A DNA stretch of 64,000 nucleotides from Sipunculus nudus. Lineage: Eukaryota > Annelida > Sipuncula > Golfingiida > Sipunculidae. This document shows, in pieces, positions 1 to 12,126 of this stretch. The notes beneath the pieces are model-generated. The model searched no databases. It saw only the letters and a list, made by a program, of their open reading frames with translations, and was not told where the DNA came from. Location of the stretch: the NCBI GenBank assembly GCA_026874595.1, contig CM049308.1, positions 91,207,624 to 91,271,623 on the forward strand, given 5' to 3'. Made by a program: the position numbers and the translations under genes. Numbering within the stretch: the first letter of the stretch is position 1; each line of letters opens with the position of its first letter.

Positions 1-640
1 ATTACTACAGTGACATACTGTTGGCGACTATAGCTGCATTGTTCTCTCTGTTTGTTTGTTTGTCCGTTATCATAAATGGGCCGGATTCGAACCATGTTAT
101 TATTAATACGTTGTGGCCAGAACAAGGTTTGAAATATCATTTTTTAATCATGCTGAATATTATATTTATATTATATATTTATATTATATTATATTCAAAA
201 CGTTTACGGCTATTTCTGAAAATAAGATTGAAGTGTTTAAAGGTAAGCGCGTTCTCTTTGTATTGTAAACATGGTTACGTCCTTCGAGACAAAATATGCA
301 AATCACCAAGGCTGATTCTCATATTTCGGTCAATTTGTAACCCTAGAGAGGTATATTGCATTGTTTTGGATCTGAAAAACATTAAGTCGCACAAATGCAA
401 GTCAAATCTTGCTTTGCTTAAACAAGGATAAGAGAGTTCGCGAAAATATTACCACTTTATGCTAGTGAAATCTATTTTACTGCATCTAGTAGCATTTGAC
501 AAGCCTTCCGTACCCGATAGAAACTCAGAAACTCACGCAATGTTTGCTGTCAAACGCAAAAAAAAGCGAGATTTCGGAATAAATGCTGAAACCTCACATT
601 CGGAACACCTCAGCCGATCGTTGCCGATCCGGCCTCGGAG

Positions 641-697
<57 letters not shown>

Positions 698-2356
698 CTT
701 ATGTGTATGCATGGGCAAAAATACACCCAAATTATTGGTATCTTTCCCGGAAATCCCCTGGGTAACCGTTTCTACTTTCTCGTCGAGTTTTCACAAATTA
801 TACATATAGAGCTATAAGAAGGTATACAATATTTGCTTGAAATGTTACTGGACATGTAATATGGCCAGGTTCTTACAAGAGATTTAACTTGAAGTTCAGT
901 TTATAATTGATGCTTTATATATCATCCACTAATGGCCGACCTTCTGGCGAGCACTTTATCCCTAACGCCGAAAACAAAAGTTCAGTTAATCATAGATGCT
1001 TTAAATATTATCCACTAGTTTGCCGACTTCTGGCGAGCACTTTATAGCTATGCGGAAAACAAATATATCTGTTACGTTTCTTGAATTTCTTTTTCATGAA
1101 TCAGTGTTCCCTTATCGCTTTAAAGGTAGATTCTGTAAGGACTGCCACAGGTCCGTTATGATTAACGTTAATGCCTTTGGTTTAGTTTAGGGTGGTCTTA
1201 AAAGACATTGAATGAGAGGGACCTTAACCCTTGATGTGCATTTTATTTTTACACTAGGTGTAAAATAGCAGAACAGCCAATATTATCATTGTGTATGATT
1301 CATATTTTCAATGAATAAAAACCGAGTCATCTTTTACTATTTATTCATGGCCAAAAATTGAAAACTCAATTGCTCGATAATCGTATGAAATGAAGGTAAT
1401 TAGTGGCACGCAGGAAGACAAAAAAAACTAGCAAATAAACATAGGAGATTACAAAGCTTCGTGCATATTCGTAATTGCAGAACATCATGCAAACTTTAAA
1501 TACATTTTGTGGACACCTCAAAGGCCTGAGGTTTGCAAGGTCGGAGCAAGCATTGCCAGATCATCAATGAACTAATGAGGATCGAACGGTATTTTATAAA
1601 TCAAACGAGTGAGCTCAGACCCCGCACATCAGGTAGTCATAACAAACGATTACCATTGAGCAATTCATGTCGGTAAGTTTTAATATGAGGTCAGTTCACA
1701 GGCGCTTGACACAAAGTCAACAAACATTGGCCTGGGAGACAATTAGAGGGAATTAGGGCTGCGGCCTACACCGTCCTTTCTATCAGGTAATCACCAACTG
1801 AACTTGTTGATTCATGCTGTAAGGGTTTTCACATCTTAAATAAAGTATCGTGTCCTTACAAAATACGTTTTTTTGAATTTCAGTCTATTTCACTTCTATA
1901 ACTTCTCCCGTATACCTACAAATAACCACAAGATATGAAACCTGCCATCTTGGAACGAGAGGTCACGCGAAGACTTTGTCTCGAATGTAGATGAAAATTC
2001 AAATATTATAAACACTAGACCCAGTAATGAAGATTTCTATAGAAACACAGGGATGTGTATGTTAATTAGCATAAAAAGGTCAACCTACTACATGTACATA
2101 AATTTTCGTCAGCGTTCGGTGTGAACGGATCTTTACTCAGCACTGGACCGGAAAAGGTGCCCACAATTATGAATTCAGGGGTGGACACAATTTTTTTGTC
2201 ACTTATCTTTCAAATAACACTTTATGAGGTCAAGACTATTCGCAATCGCTAAATTTGCAGTTTCATTGTTTTTACCATCTAAATGATCTTTTCTGCAGTG
2301 CCCTCTATACTCAGCGCAATCATCTGTTATCTCGGTTACATTTTTATTTTTTTAAG
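1..2356 (+). other. Left duplicated block: intron sequence of decayed gene A
   Basis: No coding exon is visible. The stretch is collinear with the gene B locus: about 20-640 matches 36615-37190, 740-1145 matches 45835-46100, and 1150-2356 matches 47400-48371, with many substitutions and small indels. Sequence equivalent to 46100-47400, which in gene B carries the middle exon, is absent. The block therefore reads as intron material of an old duplicate whose second exon has been deleted. Exon 1 of this copy would lie left of the window, if it exists. Confidence 0.6.
641..694. repeat. (TA)n microsatellite
   Basis: About 27 TA units lie inside the left duplicated block. A much shorter TA run sits at the matching place in gene B intron 1 (about 37190-37200). 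Confidence 0.9.
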
Positions 2357-2535
2357 CTTTGTTTGGCTTGATGGCTATCAGTGTCTATGGTCACAAGATG
2401 GCTGCCTCTGAGTTCTTTGGTTCGACGTACTTTGGTTGGGCGTACTGGATGGCACTGGCTCATGTATTGCTCTGGTCGGCGCCGGCATGGCGGTATATCT
2501 ATTCAAACAGAACAACTAATGTCACTGAGATATAA
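2357..2535 (+). pseudogene. Gene A last exon, claudin/PMP22-like, frameshifted
   Basis: This is the counterpart of gene B exon 3 (48372-48520). It follows a pyrimidine-rich tract ending in AAG and begins with the same codons for A-L-F-G. The fourth transmembrane motif (FGWAYWMALAHVLL) is conserved. It has 18 extra in-frame bases in the loop before that motif. A 4-bp deletion near 2471 then shifts the frame, so the tail is unlike gene B and stops at 2533-2535 rather than at the aligned stop at 2517-2519. The middle exon is missing upstream, and the 3' flank is split by a 3.8 kb insertion. It is most likely a pseudogene. A changed but functional C-terminus is less likely because no middle exon can be found. 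Confidence 0.75.
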
Positions 2536-2745
2536 CTGATGTGACCACATCACAAATATTGTGATTATTTCACAGAAAGAGTATGTAACAACAGATTTAA
2601 ATTTGTTTTAACTCTGCATCTGCATGTTGCGCCATTAGTCCTGGGGCTGAGGGGGTCCTGTGTGCAATCATATGTCCCCTAATTTTGACTTCTGATCCAG
2701 GTAGGACACCCTTATGGGAGTAAAAAGAACTTGGGTAGACATCCT

Positions 2746-4170
2746 GGATCGCGGGCAGAAAGAGTGAAATTCAAGATGGCGTCCAAGATTGCCGCCGAAC
2801 CATTGAATCATATATAACTCGAAAAGTAATTAAGGAATTGAGGATGGGGAATGATTTTGGTGTCTTTGCCTATGATTTCAGGGTCAAGGAATCTTTTGAT
2901 AAACCATTTCCAAGACAATACCGCGTTTGGTTTCGGTGATATTCAATATGGCTGCCAATATGGCCGCCATACCATAAAATCATACATAACTCGAAAAGTA
3001 AATGAGGTAAGGGAATAATAATGGTGTCTCTGCCTATGTTTTCAAGGTCAAGGAATCTATTGAAACCATTTCCAAGACAATACCGTATTTGATTACGGTT
3101 AAATTCAATATGGCTGCCAATATGGCCACCGTACCATAAAATCATACATAACTGAAAAAGTAATTGAGGTAAGGGAATGATTTTGGTGTCTTTGCCTATG
3201 TTTTCTTGGTCAAGGAATATGTTGACCATTTCCAAGACAATACCGTACTTGGTCACACTAGATTCAATATGGCTGTCAATATGGCCGCCGTACCATAAAA
3301 TCATACATAAATCAAAAAGTAATTGAGGTAAGGGAATGAATTTGGTGTCTTTCCCTTTTTCTCAATATGGCCGCTTTACCATTGAATTGCATACGTCAAG
3401 CCAAGGAATCAAGGTAGGGGGTTGTTTTTGGTGTTATCGTCTTTGTTTTTAGGGCCCAGGATTCTCTTTTAATTATTTTCAAGACTACACTGTTTCCGGT
3501 TAAGGGGGTATTTAATATGGCTGCAAAGAGAGCAACCAATGAACCATTGGATCATGTGTGAAAATCCAAGGAATTAAAGTAGGGTTTGATATTTTAATGT
3601 CTTTATTATGTTTTCAGGGTCAAAGAATCTATTTAAACCTTTTTCAAGACAATACCGGGTTTGGTCATCGTGATATTCAATATGCCTGCCATTACGGCCA
3701 CTGTACCACTGCACCATGTCTGACTATCCAAGGAACTAAAGTAGGGGATGATATTTCGATGTTTTGCTTATGTTTTAAAGGTTAAAGGGTTTATTGAAAC
3801 TATTTTTAAGACAATACCGTATTGGGTTATTGTAAAATTCAACATGGTTACCATTATGGCTACCAATATAGCAGCTGCACAATTAAATCATGAGTAACTC
3901 ACTAAAGAATCGAGACAAGATTGATTTTGTTGTCTTTTGTTGAATTTTCAATGGTAAAAAAACTACCAAAATCATCATCAGGGCCGGTATCTATTCAAGC
4001 TAAAGTAGAATTCAATATGGCTCCGGCCATGTCATTGAATCATCCAAAATTCACCAAGGAATGCAGCTTGGTGATTGATTTGGGTGGTCTTCAAGGTCAA
4101 GGTATTTCTTGAAATTATTTGGTCGATAAAGTATTTGATAATGACGAAATTTAGTATGGCTGCCAATATG
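2746..4170 (+). repeat. Tandem array of ~160-165-bp units (left arm)
   Basis: The landmark AATATGGCTGCC or close variants recur at about 2944, 3108, 3268, 3519, 3679, 4013 and 4153. Each is followed by AATATGGCCGCC-type sequence and, further on, a TTCAAGGTCAAGGAAT-like stretch. Units diverge more towards the right. The short open frames inside are by-products of the repeat. Confidence 0.8.
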
Positions 4171-5209
4171 TCAGAGTGTCTTAACATTTAACGTAACATC
4201 TTTAGAACTCAAGCTACATTGACAAATAGTTGATTATAAGTTTTTGATGTAAAGAAATTGATGAAATCAACATATATCAACGGATAATACATATTTCTTT
4301 GCATGCAAGTTTCATATCTAATGGGTACCAAGTCCATCAAGTGCAACCTTCCACATTTCGATTTTACATGGGTGCGTTTTACTTGCTTGAAATTCGCAGA
4401 ATATGAAGCAGGGAAGTCTCTGCTTCCTGCATGACCATAAACACTAGAAAAACTAGTGTATGTCTTATATAATGCTTTAAGGTACGGCCCTAATTATAAT
4501 TGATTGTTGGTGATAGATCATGAAGTGAAGTTCCTGTTCGTTGATGCTACATTGTGTACCGCAAATGATCGACAGTTGCTATGATTTTCACGGGGTTAGT
4601 ACCTGAACAAGGTATTTTTCTGACATGAGGACAAGAGGAATGATTGGGACATCCGCCTCTTCATGATCAGAGACTAATGCAGGATGATGTGTGAGCGATC
4701 CATTTTCTGACCGACTGTGTCTTAAGGGAAATATTAACCAACCTGCACTTTTCTAGTGTAAAACAATATTTCACTGGACACTTTCTGAGGGAAGCTTCAA
4801 GTTTAATTTTATTATTTGATGATGGAGAAAAAATGTCCAGATCCCTTAATTGTTTGGTGTCCAGAGAAATATTGCTAACAAGAACAGGAGTTTTCAATGT
4901 GCGCCTTTGTCTTTCACAGATACCTTATTATAAGAGTTAAAAATGAAATCTATACGTTAAGCAATTTGACACATATCCGAGCACCAAACCCAGGAACTAT
5001 TCAAATAGATCCCTAAAGGTGGTAACACTGATTTTTATTAATTGTGTCATGACACCAACAACATAGCCTGTTGGCATATGCGATTGTCAACTGGCAGAAC
5101 ATCTTTTGCTCTGGATTTGTCTCAAGTTCTGTCATTATTACATGTTTGTTGTTCTTTTATCTCAGCAGACTGTACGTCATTTGCCTAGGCAAATATCCTT
5201 AAAAACAAG

Positions 5210-5800
5210 AAATTAGGTCACTGTGATTTATATTCTACCGGCTATAGGAAAAAAATGATTTGTGCACCCTGAATGTCAGATTGGCACTTATTGTATCTAA
5301 TAGGCCCAGAATCCTCTAACGCAATATAGGAGCTTCTTGAAATATCTTCAAGGAAATCTAAAGTCATCGTGACATATATTCTGCAAGCTACAGGGCTTAA
5401 AGATGATCTTGAACACCCAGACAGTCTGACTGGGTGCAAATGGTGTCCGTAAACCCTAGAATATTTTAACCTAACATCCAGGGAAGTTCTGGGCAAATCT
5501 AAAGCTAAAGGAAACGCACGGATTTAACACTGAAAGTCAGATTGGTACAAATCATTACAGTTTGACCTAGAATCTTCTCACATAAATTTAGGTCCACCCT
5601 AAATCCCCATCAACAATTGAAACTAGGTCAAGGTGATCTGTATTTTGTGAGCAAATCTAATTATGAGCACCCAGAAAGTCAGACCGGGCATCAGTCTTAA
5701 ATTTTTAATATAAAAACATGTTTTCGCTAAAGTAAAGGGAGGTCATTGTAATGTCTCCTTGGACATAAAAAATAAAGTCCATGGGACACATGTTCTCCAA
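5210..5800 (+). repeat. Degenerate ~150-bp repeats
   Basis: Similar phrases recur near 5214, 5360 and 5636 (AGGTCACTGTGATTTATATTCT and variants). The related phrase built around GTCAGATTGGCAC recurs near 5266, 5415, 5530 and 5670. The same style of sequence occurs at about 63310. The copies are old and non-coding. Confidence 0.5.
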
Positions 5801-5869
5801 GACTTGTGAAAGAACATGATTTGAGTACACAATATGTTAGATGTACATGAATTTTGACAGTTATCAAAG

Positions 5870-6399
5870 AAACTTATATTGGCAGCTTATGTTAACTAAC
5901 ACCAAAACCAAAAAAAAAAACAATTTTCTGGAGAATAATTTCAAGAATCCCAGACATAGAAAACATAGGCAAAGATACCAAACTGAATCCCCAACCTTAA
6001 TTCCTTGGCTTATCAGACATGACTTAACTGTTAAGAAGCCATATTTGCAGCCAAATTGAATATCACCATAACCAAATATTGCCTTGGAGTTGGTTACAGT
6101 AGATTCTTTGACCCTGACAACAGGGACAAAGATACCAAAATCAAACCCCTACCTCGATTCCATGGAGTGTCATACATGTTCAAATGTACAATGGCCATAT
6201 TGACAACCATATTAAATATCCCCAGAAACAAAACAGTATAGTCTTGAAGATAATTTAAATAGTCTCCTGGGCTCCAAAAAACATAGACGATAACACCAAA
6301 ATCAACCCCCACCTTGATTCCTTGGCTTGTCATATGCGATTCAATGGTACAGCGGCCATATTGGCAGCCATATTGAATATCACCGTAACCAAATAAGGT
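5870..6399 (-). repeat. Inverted copies of the ~160-bp unit (right arm)
   Basis: Read on the minus strand, this stretch repeats the unit landmarks (AATATGGCTGCC, AATATGGCCGC, CAAGGAATCAAGG) found at 2746-4170, so it forms the opposite arm of the insertion. Confidence 0.7.
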
Positions 6400-6830
6400 A
6401 ATTAACTTTCTTTGTATAACCCATGTTGAGACACTTGTAAAAACATTTGTGACACAACGTGAAACTCATGCGCCGGTTACTTAGGAACTTTCAAATTGAA
6501 TAAAGAATAATAACTGATTTTACAATGGTACAAAAATTAGCAACATATGCAACTATATTACTTCATTTAAATTATGTCTCACTGTGTTATAACTGATTTC
6601 AATATATAAGTATTCATGTGATTATAAACAGATCTAAGTTCTGTTGAGATATCTCCATGAAATGACCATGTATATCGTTGTTAGCCACTTCAAGGCCTTA
6701 GCTGCTGTATATGTGTACAGTTAGTTTCAGAATTAAAAGTATGACCGCAAATTATTAAGATACACTTTAATCAGCCATGCCTGGGTCAATCTTTATTAGG
6801 GTATTTCTACAAATATTACCTCACTTCAAG
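6400..6830 (+). other. 3' flank of gene A, resumed after the insertion
   Basis: This matches 48622-49040 downstream of gene B, including the AATAAA at 6499-6504 (gene B: 48727-48732). In the original gene it would have been 3' UTR and downstream flank. No coding sequence is seen. Confidence 0.6.
6499..6504 (+). promoter_or_regulatory. Candidate polyadenylation signal of gene A (orphaned)
   Basis: AATAAA in a context conserved with gene B (ATTGAATAAAG). It is now separated from the exon by the 3.8 kb insertion. Confidence 0.5.
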
Positions 6831-8087
6831 GGTAACACTGACCATTTTTGTTTATCAAAATAATACGCCAATCCTACTTCCAATATGTCTAGAAAAGGGT
6901 ATTCTCCTGTGATTTTACGCCAGCATTGCACTTTCAGTTTTACTTGAAAATGCCTAAATATCGCACGTATAACTCCACACCGTTACAAACTTTGAAACCA
7001 GCATACAAAAATTATTTGAGTTACCATGACAAGAAAACTTTTACTTTTAAATCAAGGAAACCCCATTTCAACAGAGTTAAAAAATATCGTTAGTATATTT
7101 AGAATTGTTTTTATGCAATTGATGATAATATATGGAATTTATTAAATTTTTAGTTTTCATTTTGGAAAGAAAAATCTTATAAATTTTTCTGTAGGGTAAA
7201 TCAAACGTTTCCTTTTATTCTATGAATATATAAGTATTTTGCTATAAAATAGGGATAAAATATGAGTGTGAATTCTACTTGTCATTCACGAATGATTATA
7301 ATTTGACGTATATTGGCGTCACCGAGTTTTTAACGGTATTGAGTTATTCGGTGCTGAGTTTTACAGATCATATCTCTTAATAAAGCGCATCTTAGCACTC
7401 TGTGTAGAATTATTGATATCTTATCTCTATAAAGAGAATAATTTTAATAAAGCATGGGTGGATCCAGCATTTTGGAAAGTGAATGGCTACGCCAAGGATG
7501 CCGAAAGGGAAAAAAAGAGGTCCGCTGGGTAGGGAAGGAGGGGTCAAAGTCGCAAAATTTGGTTTGAAACCGTCAATCCCCCCCCCCCCCCCCCCGCCCC
7601 ATCGCACCCCTCACCCCCACCCCCGTTTGCATCCGCCACTCTCAAGGGTATTTTTGGTGCATAGCAATAAGTTAACATTCTTGTCTGTTGATGGGTAAGT
7701 TTTTAGGGTCTTGTTCGTGTGGTTTAAATAATTTTTTTCTACTTGAGGCTAATCAACCTGTTGAAGCTCCACATCTATAAAAGAGACAATGGTGTGTATA
7801 TGCCCCCTTCCTCATTACATTATGGGGATGACGGTGGCCGTGATCAGTCGGATTTGACGGGAAGAGAAAATCTGACCAAACATAATCCGTTTCTAACGCA
7901 AAAGAACACAAAAAATCGTAACTTGAATCAAGAGTATATATCACCTCTGATTCGAAACATGGGTGTAACGTCTTATTCCTGACCTTGTACACTGGCAAAT
8001 CATGCTCTTTTGCCAGTATGACAACTCTAGTGATAACTGATTATCTGATTCGGCGTCAAAACATATGAGAACTAACAGCCTGCTTGA
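6831..8087. other. No gene seen; AT-rich sequence plus one short poly-C element
   Basis: This stretch is absent from the matching position in the right block, so it belongs to the roughly 10.7 kb of extra DNA between 6830 and 17564. Its open frames are short and have no recognisable motif. A poly-C element lies at 7440-7645. Confidence 0.5.
7440..7645. mobile_element. MITE-like element with GGATCCAG/ATCCGCC ends and poly-C core
   Basis: It starts with GTGGATCCAGCATTTTGG and ends with GCATCCGCCACT, whose complement (AGTGGCGGATGC) resembles the start. A run of about 18 C lies at 7578-7595. Similar short elements occur at about 49825-50030, 50697-50755 and 52640-52770. No coding capacity. Confidence 0.45.
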
Positions 8088-9450
8088 TTATATCCAGTTT
8101 TGAATTTTGGACCATGTTTGGTCATCAACCATAAACAGGCGCTTTGTCTGTTTTGTCGGTTCTTTAATCAGACACGTAATAGAAGCTGGGTCATACCAAA
8201 GTCTATCCTCTGGCTGTGGCCAAACGTATTTGTTTGCTCCAACAGGCTTTAGTGAACTGACTTCTATTTCTCCATCATCTGCATCCACGGAAATAATTTT
8301 ACCTTGATATAATTTTTTTATAGACAAATAAACAATATCTGTCAACTGGGAATCTTTCGGTCAAACTTCCATCCTGATTACCATCCGGATTGATGTCGGT
8401 GACAGTTTTTGTTTCCTTGGATTCACTTTTATGGTTGGGAACATCATCAGACTGTGTGATGTTATCTTTCACAGCAAGGTCGTAATGCTTTGGTGAGAAG
8501 CAGTCGCATTCAAAGTTTTCATGACAAAAACAACTAAGTGTTCTTCTCAAAATCTTCCCTGACTGGTGAGTACACACTTGGTGGGCTTTCATTATTCCCT
8601 GAACAGCTGGAATATCAGAGCTTAGTTTCTCATCGATTGCATGTATGCTTTCATCATAAATGAAAAAAATAACTTGATTGTTGTACCTTGTTTCAAAACA
8701 TAAAAACGTGACATCGCGTCTGGTACATCTTGTCATTGTGCAATAAGTTCATCTGCACGTCTCTATAGACTGCTACCAACCCCATCTGGTGCGCCTTTTC
8801 CGTGGCCGGATTCAGTAAAATTCCACGTGCAGTTTCGGAAGCCCTTTTCATGCAAAACACAGCTGAGAAGATACATGTTCTTCCTATTTCGGTATTCGGT
8901 TGTCGGACCAACACTAATGAAATGCACGGACTGAACATGGGGATGTGATGTTTTCATGTCATGGAGGGCTGGCTGTAGGTGAGCCCAAATGGCAGATGGA
9001 TCATGCCGTTTGGACGCCGAAACCGTACAGAATGGTTCTGTTTGTTGGTCTCTGTATAAAACACCAGTATGCAGAGTTGCTTGTCGGTGACTGGCTCCAA
9101 AATGAGCTGCCTGCACTTCCAAACTATATCCGCAATTGAAGTTCTCTGAAAAGTCTACATGGATCACCGCTTCGTTTTCTTTAAGGTCCCTTTTCAGGTT
9201 CCGAATTGTGCGGAACTGGTGCTTCATGTTAAACTCGTGATTACAAATACGCTGCAAACTACTATTTAGACTATTAACCAGTTCCCCAATCGTCGTTATT
9301 TCCTTGTCTTTGGATGTGATTTTGTAATGCATTTGTACAGGTTTCCCATCTTTAATGGTAGTGTAAGATTCCTTTCTCAGGACCCATTCCCAGTAAAATG
9401 TCGAATCTTGTGCATTGTGCTTGTTGGTTAATATTTCCTTCTTACAGCAT
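8088..9450 (-). pseudogene. Decayed DDE-transposase-like gene
   Basis: Three minus-strand segments read as one broken protein. The first (9450-8763) opens with a Trp-rich stretch, then has VIHVDFSENFN, a HTGVLY segment and GHGKGAPDGVG. The second (8736-8299) holds a Cys/His-rich part (CFCHENFECDC). The third (8345-8088) has GKIISVDADDGEIEV and NKYVWPQPEDRLWYD. Related uncharacterised transposon-like proteins are common in molluscs and cnidarians, but I cannot name the family. The frame is broken by TAG at 8763-8765, TGA at 8733-8735 and two frameshifts, one near 8660 and one near 8330. The Asp-Ser-Glu-Asn motif and the GHGKG block suggest a DDE-type nuclease fold; this is inference. The apparent start at 9332 is internal, because coding-like sequence continues to about 9450. 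Confidence 0.55.
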
Positions 9451-9465
9451 CTCTTGCATATGCGG

Positions 9466-9640
9466 TGTTATAGATGTGATGGCTTAACGGTTAGAATCCC
9501 GGCCTTACGCCCCGGTTGTACGGGTTCGTCAAGTCAGGGAGTGTTATTAATGTGAATCTATGGCGGTCAGATTCCGAGCTTTTCGTTCCGGGGGTCCGGG
9601 TTTGGTTCCCGGCGAGAGAAGTCAGTCACTTTTTATTTTT
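9466..9640 (+). mobile_element. tRNA-like / SINE-like promoter segments
   Basis: TGGCTTAACGG near 9480 resembles a pol III A box, followed by GGGTTCGTCAAGTC. About 80 bp on, GGGTTTGGTTCCCGGCGAGAG resembles a B box with the end of a tRNA T arm. It could be a composite SINE head or an old tRNA pseudogene. Weak. Confidence 0.3.
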
Positions 9641-11126
9641 ATACTACAGACCTGTGTTCCCTAATAATTTCTTAAAATTGCAAATAATACGTTTTGTGTG
9701 TCATATGCAGGTTTTATATATTTATTATATTTATATTCATTTTTACTTGATATTAGAGAGGCGCGTAAGTTTATTTTTATGGTATCGGGAAGGAATCCTG
9801 TTATTGCTTTGTCATCACATCCGGGCAATTGGTGGCTTATTGGTCGACGTTCAAGTATGGCACATGTTCGGATATTTGACGTTGTGGATATAATTTGACA
9901 CTTATTGGTACTCACCTAACGGTTAGGTTGCATAAATTTGAATTTAGTGTTGTCATATTACGAATGGAGTTCTTCCTAGTGTACGTTATATGGAATATAT
10001 GAGGGCTTATTGCATATACAAATTGTTGGATGTTTATCTCCGCAATTATCGCTCACTGTCAAAGTTTACTCAGATATCTAGACACATTTTTGTACGTGTT
10101 GGTTGTAAGTTTGGTTTATACGTCAGTACGGTTGATAGGATCTGGGTACGGTTTATGACAGGGATTCGTCTTGTTGAATCCTTATTTGTTGTTTATGCTG
10201 AGTGTGCCACATCAGCAAGTCGCCCTTCTAAAAGGGGTCCCTTGTGTGTCACCCTTGTCCTGTCGTTGCCAAAAATATATCTGATTTGCGTTATTTAATA
10301 CTTGACCGTGCTAGAGTGTTGTTATATGAAACATGAATGATAATAGGTTAAACTACTTTTATAGATATAAATGTTTACAGCGTGTTACTAAATAGTTTAT
10401 GTTAATGGTACAAAGTCCTTGTATAGTATGCCTTTCAGCCCCAGCCTGGGGAGTGTTTGTACATGCTGGCGCCAGTAATAGTGTGGTTATGTCGTTGTAG
10501 AAGGCGCATGAATCTTGTAAGTGTCATTTAAATATTGCTACTATGTTCAGCATATGTCTGATGGGTTGTATTGCTCGGATACACGTCATAGGTTAATATT
10601 TACCGAATGAGTCATTTAAATTTAATTATTGGCAGATTTTGATATATACATAGTAATGAATCAAGCCTTTTGATTATTTTGTTCCGAAAATATGCACATA
10701 TAAACATATGCATATAAAACATAGCTCTATTGATTCAAATATATATGTGAACAAATCCATCATTACAAGGTGTCATAAGTGTTGGTATATTGTACTAAGG
10801 TCATGCCAACAGAGGTCAAGTTACAATTACCGAGAAGATCAGTCTTAAGTTAATAGGATATATCATACCATAGATTCGGGGTGTCATTTATTGGAAATAC
10901 AGTTTCATTTACACATTTTAATCTATGGAAAGAAAAAAAATATTGTGATATGGACTACTAATGAAACTGAATTTGGTTTACATTATTGCACCGTGACTGA
11001 TTTCATATCGAATTTCCTTTGTTTAATTTTGCACAGATTCACCATGTTTGAGTGAATAAAGAAGCTTTTCTACAACTCCAAGTCGTTTTCCCTGACCACG
11101 CATTACAGTTTATAAGATTCGACAAC
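9641..11126. other. No gene seen; may include BEL 5' LTR
   Basis: There are no convincing coding frames. The right end has AATAAA (11055-11060) followed by sequence ending in ATTACA (about 11107), just before the BEL gag start. This fits the end of a 5' LTR, but no matching 3' LTR survives in the window to prove its limits. Confidence 0.35.
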
Positions 11127-12126
11127 ATGGCGGATTCTGCCAAGGTTGTTCGGGGTCAGAAGAAGGCAGCCATCACTCGACATTGGTTAACCTCGACAGA
11201 CTTGTGGCGGAAGAAGATATGGATGGCGTGAGATCTAAGCTTGAAAAATTGCAGAAAAGCTTCCTTTAACTAGAAGCGTCACATGACGCTTACAATACAT
11301 TTCTTGAGAGTGACGATGAATTAGAACAAAGTGAACTTTGGTTTCATGAGGTTGAGTCAAATTATGTGATTAAAGTTAAATCTGCTCGTAGTTGGCTAAA
11401 ATCGCAAACGCCAAAGGTCGATGGTGAGAAAGACTCTGTCTTGTCACCAGCCGACATAGTTAATTTTATGAGCATCCCCGAAGTTAAACTTGACAAAGTT
11501 GTGGACAGTGAAATTTCACAAGGTCAAAGGAAACTTACAAGACTTTTACAATACACAGATGGTGCCGCCAAAGCTGCAATTAAAAACTGTGCTTTGATTG
11601 GTGGGGATGAGGGCTATCAGCAGGCTCGAGATATTTTACAGAGTAGATTTGGTAACTCCCACTTATTGTCGCGGCGCATTATTGATGATCATATGGGAAA
11701 TGTGTATCCAAACCAAATGATCTTCAGCAATTCGCAGATGACTTATCAATGGGTTTGACTGCGTTAGAAAAGTTGCACGCCTACGATGAAATAAACACAC
11801 AACAGAGTTTCATTGACATTTTACAAAGATGTCCGCAATATCTGAAAAAAATCAATGGCGGAAAAGGGCGCTAGAAAACAAGAAGGAGAAAGACGCTTAT
11901 CCCAATTTCACACACGCGAACCTGTGTTGTGTGTAGCCAGAACCACAAACTTTTTCAGTGTGATGCCTTTAAGAGTAGGTCACCTAAAAACAGGTTTGAA
12001 ATTGTCAAAAAGAATAGATTGTGCTATAATTGTTTGCTACATGGTCACAACAGCTATGAATGTCGCAAAAATACGGTTTGTTCAGTGCCAGATTGTAACA
12101 AAAAAAAAATCTACAAAGTTCATTAA
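11127..12126 (+). pseudogene. BEL gag (DUF1759-like region and zinc knuckle), broken
   Basis: An ATG at 11127 opens a basic N-terminus (MADSAKVVRGQKKAAITRHW) that stops about 30 codons on. A second frame at 11366-11758 holds the gag-like segment with YQQARDILQSRFGNSHLL, typical of the DUF1759 part of BEL gag. The zinc-binding segment at about 11925-12126 has CSQNHKLFQC, then CYNCLLHGHNSYEC, then CSVPDC. Gag binds and packages the element RNA. At least two frameshifts separate the pieces, so no full-length product is possible. Confidence 0.7.

Larger units (their letters stand above)
2640..6399. mobile_element. Fold-back-like insertion with inverted tandem-repeat arms
   Basis: Compared with gene B, about 3.76 kb is inserted into the 3' flank of gene A: 2619-2640 aligns to about 48590-48610, and 6400 resumes at about 48622. 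The left arm (2746-4170) is an array of units of roughly 160-165 bp in one orientation. The right arm (about 5870-6399) contains the same unit inverted. The centre holds other sequence, including degenerate repeats of about 150 bp (5210-5800). No transposase-like frame is visible. This resembles a non-autonomous fold-back DNA element, but no clean terminal inverted repeat or target duplication was found. Confidence 0.45.

Noticed and set aside
459-809. 116-codon frame ending in an Ile/Tyr repeat
   Set aside because: It runs through intron sequence and a TA microsatellite; the matching region of gene B intron 1 does not keep it.
2870-3304. 144-codon minus-strand frame with internal repeats (MILWYGGHIGSHIE)
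   Set aside because: The repeats are the ~160-bp DNA units of the array; the frame is incidental.
7410-7698. Gly-rich and Pro-rich frames on both strands
   Set aside because: They come from a poly-C run in a short repeat element.
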